A stretch of 64,000 nt of DNA from UBA668 sp038234785 (lineage in GTDB: Bacteria > Actinomycetota > Acidimicrobiia > Acidimicrobiales > Ilumatobacteraceae). Below are positions 8,750 through 16,263 of the stretch, piece after piece; positions within the stretch are counted from its first letter, which is position 1, and the number at the start of each line of letters is the position of its first letter. The stretch lies in the NCBI GenBank assembly GCA_038234785.1, contig JBBQTC010000001.1, positions 86,752 through 150,751 of the forward strand. The letters are read 5' to 3'. A program made the position numbers and the translations under genes. Under the pieces are notes generated by a model, which saw nothing but the letters and a program-made list of their open reading frames with translations, made no database searches and had not been told where the DNA came from.

Positions 8750-9961
8750 GTGCAGACCGACACTCCGACCATCGTCGATGTGCTGGTCGTCGGGGGTGGC
8801 CCCGCTGGGAGCACCGCCGCGACGCTCCTGGCTCGCGCCGGCCGATCGGTGATGCTGGTCGACAAGGCAGCGTTTCCTCGGGACAAGTGCTGCGGCGACG
8901 GCCTCACGACGCTCGCGCTGCGAGAACTCGAACTCGTCGGGCTGCGGCCGGATCAGGTGCCGAACTGGCGGACGGTCACCGACGCGTGGCTGCGGTCGCC
9001 GTCCGGACGGGAGGTTCACCTACCGATGCCCGCCGATGGGATCTTCGCAGCCACCACTCCCCGACGCGAACTCGATGCGGCGCTGCTCCAACTCGCCCGC
9101 GACGCGGGGACCGATGTGCGCGAGGGCCACGCGCTGGTCGCTGTGCAACACCGCACGGAACACGTTCGAGCCGAGGTCGACGGGGTCGGCACCGTCGAGG
9201 CCCAGTTCGTGGTCGCGGCCGACGGCATGTGGTCGTCCACGCGCAAGGCGATGGGGCTCGCCGAGACCGGCTACCTCGGCGAGTGGCACGCGTTCCGCCA
9301 GTACGCGCGGAACGTCACCGGGCCGGCGGCCGACCGCCTGTACGTGTGGTTCGAGCCCGACCTGCTCCCCGGATACGCCTGGAGCTTCCCACTGCCCGAC
9401 GGGCGCGCCAACATCGGATTCGGCGTGATGCGCGGCAGCCGCACTGGCGCGCAGATGAACGCCGACTGGGCAGGTCTGCTCGATCGACCTCACATCCGCG
9501 AGGCGCTCGGATCCGACGTCGAACTCGAAGGTCGGCACACGGCATGGCCGATTCCGGCGGGCGTCGACCGGGCCATCCTGTCCGCGGGGCGAACGTTGTT
9601 CGTAGGCGACGCCGCCCGCGTCACCGATGTGATGACGGGCGAGGGCATCGGGCAGGCCGTTCTCACCGGTCGCCTCGCTGCAGAGGCGGTGCTGCTGGGT
9701 GGATCGGCCGCCGAGGTGCGAGCTGCGTACGAGCGCACCGTTCGGCGGCACCTGCTTGCCGACCACCGGATGTCGAGGTCGCTCAACGTGCTCCTCGCCC
9801 GCCCACTGCTCGCCCGCGGTGCCGTGCGGGTCGTGGGCCTCAACGACTGGACGCGCCGCAACTTCACCCGTTGGATGTTCGAGGACGAGCCCCGCGCGAT
9901 CGCGCTCACGCCACGCCGCTGGCACCGCCGCTTCCTTCGCCGACCCGGCACCTACCGCTGA
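8750..9961 (+). CDS. Geranylgeranyl reductase family FAD-dependent oxidoreductase
   Basis: 403 aa. FAD-binding GGGPAGSTAATLLARAG at the N-terminus, the PRDKCCGDGL motif typical of the geranylgeranyl reductase/ChlP-type family, an AADGMWSS segment and the second flavin motif GDAARVTDVMTGEGIGQAV. Members reduce isoprenoid double bonds (menaquinone side chains, archaeal lipids, chlorophyll phytyl); in actinobacteria menaquinone is a plausible but unproven substrate. GTG 8750 is chosen because the flavin motif begins a few residues later and because TAGCCT (8736-8741) stands 8 nt upstream; that box shares its TAG with the stop codon of the amidase gene. Confidence 0.85.
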   Translation: MQTDTPTIVDVLVVGGGPAGSTAATLLARAGRSVMLVDKAAFPRDKCCGDGLTTLALRELELVGLRPDQVPNWRTVTDAWLRSPSGREVHLPMPADGIFAATTPRRELDAALLQLARDAGTDVREGHALVAVQHRTEHVRAEVDGVGTVEAQFVVAADGMWSSTRKAMGLAETGYLGEWHAFRQYARNVTGPAADRLYVWFEPDLLPGYAWSFPLPDGRANIGFGVMRGSRTGAQMNADWAGLLDRPHIREALGSDVELEGRHTAWPIPAGVDRAILSAGRTLFVGDAARVTDVMTGEGIGQAVLTGRLAAEAVLLGGSAAEVRAAYERTVRRHLLADHRMSRSLNVLLARPLLARGAVRVVGLNDWTRRNFTRWMFEDEPRAIALTPRRWHRRFLRRPGTYR

Positions 9962-9970
9962 CCACCGGTC

Positions 9971-10057
9971 CCGGTCCGAGTGACACGCCACCGGTCCGAG
10001 TGACACGCCACCATGCGAGTGGGTACTCCCGCCCGGGGTGCGAGTACCCACTCGGAT
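9971..10057. repeat. Complex palindromic repeat, copy 1
   Basis: Two exact 20-bp tandem units (CCGGTCCGAGTGACACGCCA at 9971-9990 and 9991-10010) are followed by a hairpin with perfect 13-bp arms (10016-10028 and 10042-10054) and a 13-nt loop. CGAGTG begins at 9977, 9997 and 10016 (spacings 20 and 19) and returns inverted at 10049. The same layout recurs, inverted, at 11111-11200 on the other side of the DUF559-like gene. The hairpin sits just after the flavoprotein stop and before the stop of the convergent gene, so it may also end transcription of both. Confidence 0.85.
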
Positions 10058-10062
10058 GGAGG

Positions 10063-11001
10063 TCACGCCGAGACACCGCGGGCGTCGCGGCGAGCGTGAT
10101 ACAGCTCGGCCAGCTCGTCGCACAACGCCTCCACATCGAGCAGGTCGAGCTCGGTGACACGCTCCACCTGCCAGTCGATTCGATGGCACCACCGATCTCG
10201 TCGCTTGTCCTTCGTCGTCCCGTCGAGCAGCAGGTGGTCGGGATGCACGTCGATCTCGACGGCCCACCGCACGCTCGGCACGGCCATGTCGAGCCGGATC
10301 CGACGACCATTGGGCAGCTCGAGATCGTCGACCTGCAACACCACTGGCACCCCACGGCGGCGCAGCCCGTCCGCCACCAAGAGCTCGGGGTGCGATTCGG
10401 CCGCCGCTGAGCCGCTCCGGCTCATGAGCGTGGCGAGGAAGCGCTGCGAGCCCGGCCGAGCGGGGTGCGCCAACATCTTCGCAACCTCGGCGAGCGAGCT
10501 CACGCTGCAGCGCCGTTCCTTCAACAGTTGCTCGACGACGGACCGATGATCGAGAGGCGGAAGGTCACGGGCGAGGTCGAAGGCGAGGCGGGCCGGGCTG
10601 GCGATGCGAATGCCATCGCCCCGTCGCTGCACGTGGCTGGCGGGCACCTTCGTGCTCTGCCGCAGCACGACGTCGACCAAGGTCCCGACGTGGCTGCCGT
10701 GAGGGAGGCAATAGTGAACCCCGTCGTCCTTCGGCATTCGACGCAGTGGGACGAGTCGACCGCCTGTGGGGCCGGTGACGAACCCCGTCGGGTACGCGAG
10801 GGACAGCGCGACGCACCGAGCCTCGATCGTGATCGGCGCCGACGTGATGTGGAACACCCGCTCGTACCAGACGTCGAGCACTCCCTCCTCCACCAATCGT
10901 TGGCGGGCGCGCCGGCTGAGACCGGCAGATGCGAGCATCGATCCGCTCGCCATCCCGTGATGGCGGCGGAACACTTCCATGGCTTCTTCGGGCAAGAACA
11001 T
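10063..11001 (-). CDS. AbiEi-type N-terminal / DUF559-like endonuclease-fold protein
   Basis: 312 aa. The N-terminus (about 5-70) is a winged-helix AbiEi-antitoxin-like region (FRRHHGMASGSMLASAGLSRRARQRLVEEGVL). The C-terminus (about 215-300) matches DUF559/Vsr-like nuclease-fold proteins: ESHPELLVADGLRRRG, LPNGRRIRLDMAVPSVRWAVEID, then KRRDRWC. Glu, Asp and the EID/KRRD residues could form a PD-(D/E)XK-type site. Such single genes are common and often multicopy in actinobacteria, with no settled function. No AbiEii partner toxin lies next to it. Start is ATG 11001, preceded by GAAGGTGGA. The gene is bracketed by two inverted copies of one repeat (9971-10057, 11111-11200). Confidence 0.8.
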   Translation of the reverse strand: MFLPEEAMEVFRRHHGMASGSMLASAGLSRRARQRLVEEGVLDVWYERVFHITSAPITIEARCVALSLAYPTGFVTGPTGGRLVPLRRMPKDDGVHYCLPHGSHVGTLVDVVLRQSTKVPASHVQRRGDGIRIASPARLAFDLARDLPPLDHRSVVEQLLKERRCSVSSLAEVAKMLAHPARPGSQRFLATLMSRSGSAAAESHPELLVADGLRRRGVPVVLQVDDLELPNGRRIRLDMAVPSVRWAVEIDVHPDHLLLDGTTKDKRRDRWCHRIDWQVERVTELDLLDVEALCDELAELYHARRDARGVSA

Positions 11002-11110
11002 TCGTCCACCTTCATGTCGGACGTGGAGACGGGAGGAAGCCAGTCCGCACCATATCGAGCGGTCTGCGGTGCGACACGGGCGCAATCGGCTCGGCGCCCG
11101 AGTCGTCCAT

Positions 11111-11200
11111 CTCGACCATGCGAGTCGGTACTCGCACCCCGAGACGGGAGTACCCACTCGCATGGGGACGGGCCACTCGCACCGGATGCGAGTCACTCGG
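11111..11200. repeat. Complex palindromic repeat, copy 2 (inverted)
   Basis: Reverse-complement relative of the element at 9971-10057. The hairpin arms are 11116-11133 and 11148-11165 (18 bp, one mismatch). On this strand CACTCG occurs at 11155, 11174 and 11194, giving spacings 19 and 20, the mirror of copy 1. The sequence between has diverged, so the spacing and the palindrome appear conserved rather than every base. It lies in the 237-nt gap between the divergent DUF559-like gene and the nitronate monooxygenase gene. The -10 box TACGGT (11227-11232) of the latter follows. Confidence 0.82.
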
Positions 11201-11238
11201 ACGGGAACGGGGGGAGGGGCGGGAGGTACGGTGCGACC

Positions 11239-12210
11239 ATGGCACTTCGGACCCGACTCACCGAACTTCTCGACATCGAGCACCCGATCATGCTCGCCGG
11301 CATGGGCGGTGTCAGCTACCACCGACTCGTCGCTGCGGTGAGCGAGGCGGGCGGCATCGGCACGCTCGGCGCGAGCACGATGGACGCCGACGAACTCCCC
11401 GACGAGATGGCCAAGGTTCGAGCGCTCACCGACAAGCCGTTCGGCGTGGACCTGCTCACCGCGATGCCCGGTCAGGTCGAGCGTGGCATCCAGAGCGTCA
11501 TCGACGGTGGCGCTCGCGTCTTCGTCGCCGGGCTGGGGGTTCCCCGCGAGGTCATCGACCTCCTGCATTCCAAGAACATCCTCGTCGGGAGCATGTGCGG
11601 CAAGGTTCGCCATGCGGTCAGCGCTGCCGCCAGTGGCGTTGATTTCGTGGTCGCCCAGGGCACCGAGGGCGGCGGCCCCACGGGCACCGTCGCCACGCTG
11701 GCACTCGGGCCACCCGGCGTCGACGCGGTCGGCGACCGGATCCCCGTGGTGGCCGCCGGTGGTCTGTTCGACGGACGGGGGCTCGCCGCGGCGCTGATGC
11801 TCGGCGCCGACGGGGTGTGGATCGGCACGCGCTTCATCGCCACACCCGAAGCGCGTGCGGTCAACGGCTACAAGGACGCGCTCCTCGCCAGCCGCGAGGA
11901 CGACACGGTCATCAGCCGCGCCTACACGGGCAAGACTTGTCGTGTCGTCCGCAACGACTGGACGAACCACTACGAGCAGCATCCGGACGAACTGGCGACG
12001 TTCCCAGAGCAGGCGGTCGCATCCGCACGCGCCGGCGTCAATCACCTCGGCCACCCCGACGGCACCGTGGTCGACGCGAGCCGGGAGTTCATGCCATGCG
12101 GGCAAGGCGTGGGTGCCATCGACGAGTTGATCCCCGCTGGCGAACTGGTCGACCGGATGATGGCCGAGGCGGAACGGTCGCTCGACCGCATCGTGACGGT
12201 GCGGCGATGA
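11239..12210 (+). CDS. Nitronate monooxygenase / 2-nitropropane dioxygenase family
   Basis: 323 aa, an FMN-binding TIM barrel of the NMO family. Visible are HPIMLAGMGGVS at the N-terminus, EAGGIGTLG, the DFVVAQGTEGGGPTG segment with the family's flavin/substrate loop, PVVAAGGLFDGRGLAAALMLGADGVWIGTRF for phosphate binding, and a C-terminal CGQGVGAI. Enzymes of this family oxidise alkyl nitronates, and close relatives include enoyl reductases and other flavoproteins, so the substrate is uncertain. ATG 11239 follows TACGGT (11227-11232) by 6 nt. The start codon of the M20 peptidase gene overlaps its stop (ATGA), so the two are translationally coupled. Confidence 0.88.
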   Translation: MALRTRLTELLDIEHPIMLAGMGGVSYHRLVAAVSEAGGIGTLGASTMDADELPDEMAKVRALTDKPFGVDLLTAMPGQVERGIQSVIDGGARVFVAGLGVPREVIDLLHSKNILVGSMCGKVRHAVSAAASGVDFVVAQGTEGGGPTGTVATLALGPPGVDAVGDRIPVVAAGGLFDGRGLAAALMLGADGVWIGTRFIATPEARAVNGYKDALLASREDDTVISRAYTGKTCRVVRNDWTNHYEQHPDELATFPEQAVASARAGVNHLGHPDGTVVDASREFMPCGQGVGAIDELIPAGELVDRMMAEAERSLDRIVTVRR

Positions 12211-13640
12211 GCGACGAACTCGACATCTCCGGATACGTCGACCAGGTCTGGGCCGACGACATCCTCCCGACCCTGATGGACTACATCGCGATCCCGTGCG
12301 TCTCGGTGCACTTCGACCCGCAGTGGCGTGAGCACGGGCACCTCGATGAGGCGATCGAGCTCATCCGTGGTTGGTGCGCGGCACGCACCATCGCGGGGTT
12401 GACGGTCGAGGTCGTCGAGATCCCCGGGCGGACCCCGTTGATCATCGCCGAGGTCCCCGCCTTCAACCCGCCTGGAACGTCCCGTTCCTCGCACGCGGAC
12501 GAGACCGTGCTGCTCTACGGCCACTGCGACAAGCAGCCGGAGATGTCCGGGTGGCGCGACGACCTCGGTCCCTGGAAGCCGGTACTGGAGGGCGACCGCT
12601 TGTACGGCCGCGGTGGTGCCGACGACGGGTACGCCGCGTTCGCCTCGCTGCTCGCCATCGAGACCGCGCAACTGGCCGGACTCGCGCATTCCCGCTGCAT
12701 CGTGCTCATCGAGGCGAGTGAGGAGAGCGGGAGCCCCGACCTCCCGGTGTACATCGAGTCGATGCAGGACCGCATCGGTTCACCGACACTCGTCGTCTGT
12801 CTCGACTCGGGTTGTCTCGACAATCGTCGCCTGTGGGTGACGACGTCACTGCGCGGGCTGGTGGCCGGCACCCTTCGCGTCGACATCCTCCGCGAAGGTG
12901 TCCACTCCGGCGAGGCGAGCGGCGTGGTCCCCTCCACGTTCCGGATCATCCGCCAACTGCTCGACCGCATCGAGGACAGCGAGACCGGCCGTGTCCTGCT
13001 GCCGCGGCTGCACGTCGACATTCCTCCCGACCGGCGCGCTCAGATCGAGGAGACGGCGAGCGAGTTCCACATCGGCGACCACTTCCCGTGGGTCCACGGC
13101 GCCCAGCCGATGGAGACCGAACCGGCCGAACAGCTCCTCGCGCAGACGTGGCGCCCGGCGATCAGCTACATCGGCAGCCAGGGAATGCCCGACATCGAGA
13201 AGGCCGGCAACGTGCTGCGACCGCACACCTCGATGCAGGTCAGCGTTCGCCTCCCGCCGACCTGCGACCCTGCGGTCGCGCTGCAGGAGGTGGAGGCGGC
13301 GCTGACCGCCGACCCGCCGTACGGCGCGCAGGTGCAGTTCCTCGACGGTCACGCTGGACCGGGGTGGAACGCTCCCGAGTTCGCACCCTGGCTGGAGAAC
13401 GCGCTCACCGAGGCATCGTTGCTCGCGTTCGGCGAACCGCATCGCGCCTTCGGTGAGGGCGGGTCGATCCCGTTCATGGGCATGCTCGGAGAACGCTTCC
13501 CGGAGGCCCAGTTCGTGGTGACCGGCGCACTCGGCCCGGGCTCCAACGCGCACGGGCCCAACGAGTTCCTCGACGTCCCCACGGCGCGGAAGGTCACGGC
13601 CTGCATCACGCACCTGCTGCACGCCCACGCCACTCGCTGA
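12207..13640 (+). CDS. M20 family metallopeptidase (dipeptidase-like)
   Basis: 477 aa. M20/M28-type di-zinc hydrolase: GHCDKQPE (first metal His and Asp), GRGGADDGYAAF (bridging Asp), and EASEESGS (catalytic Glu followed by a metal Glu). An internal lid/dimerisation domain runs from about 210 to 370, and the C-terminal FGEGGSIPFM and NAHGPNEF carry the last ligand region. The size and motifs fit the CNDP/DUG1-like dipeptidase subgroup. No signal peptide, so cytoplasmic. ATG 12207 overlaps the stop of the upstream gene, and its own TGA shares the A of the next ATG, so three genes (11239-14893) form one tight operon. Confidence 0.9.
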   Translation: MSDELDISGYVDQVWADDILPTLMDYIAIPCVSVHFDPQWREHGHLDEAIELIRGWCAARTIAGLTVEVVEIPGRTPLIIAEVPAFNPPGTSRSSHADETVLLYGHCDKQPEMSGWRDDLGPWKPVLEGDRLYGRGGADDGYAAFASLLAIETAQLAGLAHSRCIVLIEASEESGSPDLPVYIESMQDRIGSPTLVVCLDSGCLDNRRLWVTTSLRGLVAGTLRVDILREGVHSGEASGVVPSTFRIIRQLLDRIEDSETGRVLLPRLHVDIPPDRRAQIEETASEFHIGDHFPWVHGAQPMETEPAEQLLAQTWRPAISYIGSQGMPDIEKAGNVLRPHTSMQVSVRLPPTCDPAVALQEVEAALTADPPYGAQVQFLDGHAGPGWNAPEFAPWLENALTEASLLAFGEPHRAFGEGGSIPFMGMLGERFPEAQFVVTGALGPGSNAHGPNEFLDVPTARKVTACITHLLHAHATR

Positions 13641-14893
13641 TGCTGCAGCTCCTGCGGTCCAACCGCGACCTGCGCGCCCTGTTCCTCGCCCAGGTGGTGT
13701 CGTTCATGGGCGACTGGTTCACGTTCGTCGCCCTGGCCGGGCTGATCAAGGATGCAACGGGCAGCGAGTTCCTCGTCTCGCTGGCGTACGTGTCGTTCTC
13801 GCTCCCCGCCTTCCTCGCGTCGCCCATCGCCGGCCCGGTGGTGGACCGCTTCGATCGCCGCCGCCTGTTGCTCGTCGTCTCCGCGCTGCAAGCGGTGGCC
13901 GCGCTCGGGCTGCTCACCGGCTCCACCGCCCACGTGTGGCCACTCTTCCTGTTCCAGGGCACGATCAGCGCGCTCGCTGCGTTCGTGAAGCCGGCCATCG
14001 ACGCTGGCGTGCCGAACCTTGCCCGCAACCCCGAGGAGTTGCGAAAGGCAAACGCACTGTTCGGCAGCACCTGGGGTGTGATGCTCGCCGTGGGCGCCGC
14101 AGTCGGCGGAGTCTTCAGCCAGGCGTTCGGGCGTCAGGCCGCCTTCCTCGCCGATGCGATCTCGTTCGCACTGGCCCTCGCGCTGTTCTCGATGATCCGC
14201 CGTCCGATGCAGGAGCCGGCGCACGAGCACCGACCGGCGATGAACGTGATCGCCGACATGGCCGAGGCCGGTCGCTATGCGCGCAAGGACCGGGTGGTGC
14301 TCTCGCTGCTGGCGAGCAAAGCCACGTTCGCGATCGGCGCCGGCACCGTGAGCCTGCTCCCGATCCTGGCCACCGAGGTCTTCCACTGGGGCGACGGCGG
14401 CACCGGGATGCTGCTCGGCGCCCGCGGACTCGGCGCGGGTCTTGGCCCGATCGTCGCCGCCCGCTTCGCCCGCGGAGAGTTGTCCCGCGTTCTTCGCGTC
14501 TGCGGGGTCGCCGGGCTGCTGTTCAGCGTCTTCTACCTCGGCGCGGCGTGGGCGCCGGTGATCTACCTCTCCGCCGCGGCCGTCGCCATCGCCCACCTCG
14601 GCGGCGGGTCGCAGTGGACGCTGAGCACCTACGGCCTCCAACTCCGCTCACCGGACGCGATCCGTGGCCGCGTCATGGCCGGCGACTACGCCATCGTCAC
14701 ACTGGTGATGAGCATCAGCAGCCTGCTCGCCGGTCTGATGGCCGAGGCCGCGGGTGTCCAATGGACGATCACCGTGTTCGCGCTCGCGGCCGGTGTCGCC
14801 AGCGTCGCCTACATCGCCCTCACTCGCAGCACGGTCGACCATCTGATGGAGCAGGAAGCCGTCGGCGAGCCGACGCGGGCTGTCGACGCCTGA
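13640..14893 (+). CDS. MFS transporter (EntS/MFS_3-like exporter)
   Basis: 417 aa with about twelve hydrophobic helices. The N-terminus (FLAQVVSFMGDWFTFVALAGLI) and DRFDRRRLLLVVSALQAV loop match the MFS_3/enterobactin-exporter-like branch, which contains many drug and metabolite exporters. ATG 13640 uses the last base of the upstream TGA (TGATG), so translation is coupled to the M20 peptidase. Pairing with a peptidase and a nitronate oxygenase gives no clear substrate. The short charged tail after residue ~405 is cytoplasmic. It converges on the gene at 14918. Confidence 0.85.
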   Translation: MLQLLRSNRDLRALFLAQVVSFMGDWFTFVALAGLIKDATGSEFLVSLAYVSFSLPAFLASPIAGPVVDRFDRRRLLLVVSALQAVAALGLLTGSTAHVWPLFLFQGTISALAAFVKPAIDAGVPNLARNPEELRKANALFGSTWGVMLAVGAAVGGVFSQAFGRQAAFLADAISFALALALFSMIRRPMQEPAHEHRPAMNVIADMAEAGRYARKDRVVLSLLASKATFAIGAGTVSLLPILATEVFHWGDGGTGMLLGARGLGAGLGPIVAARFARGELSRVLRVCGVAGLLFSVFYLGAAWAPVIYLSAAAVAIAHLGGGSQWTLSTYGLQLRSPDAIRGRVMAGDYAIVTLVMSISSLLAGLMAEAAGVQWTITVFALAAGVASVAYIALTRSTVDHLMEQEAVGEPTRAVDA

Positions 14894-14917
14894 CCATGCC
14901 CTCGCCCCTTCGACGGA

Positions 14918-16207
14918 TCAGTCGACCGGAATCGGGATCCCGCCGGGAATGGTGGTCGCCGAGCCCGGCGGCGTGATGCTGTTGACCTGTGGGAAGCACA
15001 TGCCACCCGCCAACGAGAGGTCCTGACAGATGACTGCACGGGCGATCTTCCACGTGCCGTCGATCCGATAGGCGACGCCGAACCGATTCGTGAAGTCACT
15101 GATGTCGCTGTGGATGTCGTACATGAACCACGCCTCGTCGGGTGAGACGAACACCAGGTCGGTGATCGTGTGCACGGCCGTCCGGGCCGTGTCGGCGAAC
15201 CCGCCGGCGAAGACCTGATCGATGGCGTCCTTCACACCGGTCGTGTCGTCGAGCACCTGCTGCTTGTCCTCGAACGCGACGTCGTTGTTCCACAACAGGT
15301 CGAATGCGTCGCGAAGTTGCTGCTCGGCCGCCGCAGGGTCCTTGGGTTGCTCGCCTGCCGCTGGCAATTCGGGCGGCGGCGGGTTGCACCCCTTCTGCCA
15401 TGCCAGGTCGCCGTCGCGGGGCAGTTCGTTCCAGTCGACCACGTGCTCGCCGGCCGCGGTGGTGAGGGTGATGCTGAACTTCCCGCTCGGGGCGCCCGGA
15501 GTCGCCAGCGCCGCCCAGCCGTTGGCGGGCACCGCCGTGTCCGACGAGTTGTCGTCCCATGTGACCGACACCGCGCTGACGTCGTCGGCAAGCTGCAGCG
15601 CCAGCGCACGGAACGGCGTGCCCTCGGCGTATCCGGAGGAGAACAGCGTCACCGACACTCCGTCGCGAGGCTCGGTGTAGCGCGAGCCGTTGCTCACCCC
15701 GATCGCATCCTTGTAGGTCATCGTCAAGCGGAATCCGCCCACCGGCGAACACCACCCTGGCGGCTGCCAGCCGCCCAGCACCGTGGGCCCGGGGAACGGG
15801 ACGAACGCCCCCTCTGCAGCCGGTGCGATCGTCGCGACGTCGCCCATGCCCATGCCACCCATGTTCCAGTCGCCGCTGTTGTGCAGCGTGAGGTGGATCC
15901 CGGTGTCGGTGGTGCGCTGGTACAGCTTGTCGAGCTTGGGACCCATGTAGTCGCTGCCGTAGTCGGGAAAGCCATCGGGTGCCGGCCCGTTGACGGCGAT
16001 GCCGTTGGGCACGTCGTCCTCGGTGACCGGCACGTCGAGGGTGGTCGTGCTCGCCGGTCCGGCAGCGGTCGGGGAGGTGTCGGTTCGCACGACGAAGTAC
16101 GTGACGGTGACGCCGATCGCCACCACGAGCCCGCCGAGCACAAACCACTTGCCGCGGCGTGACGCCGACTCATCGAGTTCCTCAGGGTCCACCCGGTCGA
16201 TCTGCAT
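14918..16207 (-). CDS. Membrane-anchored extracytoplasmic protein with MTB12-like C-terminal domain
   Basis: 429 aa. Short charged cytoplasmic N-terminus, one membrane segment (about 22-43, WFVLGGLVVAIGVTVTYFVV), then a Thr/Pro linker and a large outside part. The C-terminal ~110 residues (LRDAFDLLWNNDVAFEDKQ, VYDI/YDIHS-type strand, RIDGTWKIARAVICQDL) look like the low-molecular-weight antigen MTB12/NTF2-like fold found in actinobacterial secreted proteins. The middle domain (60-290) is Gly/Trp-rich and unrecognised. ATG 16207 is preceded by GGGAGG, one of the stronger ribosome sites in the window. No function is assigned. Confidence 0.75.
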   Translation of the reverse strand: MQIDRVDPEELDESASRRGKWFVLGGLVVAIGVTVTYFVVRTDTSPTAAGPASTTTLDVPVTEDDVPNGIAVNGPAPDGFPDYGSDYMGPKLDKLYQRTTDTGIHLTLHNSGDWNMGGMGMGDVATIAPAAEGAFVPFPGPTVLGGWQPPGWCSPVGGFRLTMTYKDAIGVSNGSRYTEPRDGVSVTLFSSGYAEGTPFRALALQLADDVSAVSVTWDDNSSDTAVPANGWAALATPGAPSGKFSITLTTAAGEHVVDWNELPRDGDLAWQKGCNPPPPELPAAGEQPKDPAAAEQQLRDAFDLLWNNDVAFEDKQQVLDDTTGVKDAIDQVFAGGFADTARTAVHTITDLVFVSPDEAWFMYDIHSDISDFTNRFGVAYRIDGTWKIARAVICQDLSLAGGMCFPQVNSITPPGSATTIPGGIPIPVD

Positions 16208-16263
16208 GATGTCGCCTCCCTTCCACCACTGTCGCGCGTGGCTGACCGCCGATGCGACGCGGG

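Noticed and set aside
9971..10054. CRISPR array
   Set aside because: The 20-bp units are directly adjacent with no spacers, there are only two, and no cas gene is present.
10063..12105. 680-aa form of the DUF559-like protein
   Set aside because: The extension runs through the repeat and antisense to the nitronate monooxygenase gene; the conserved part and a ribosome site both point to ATG 11001.
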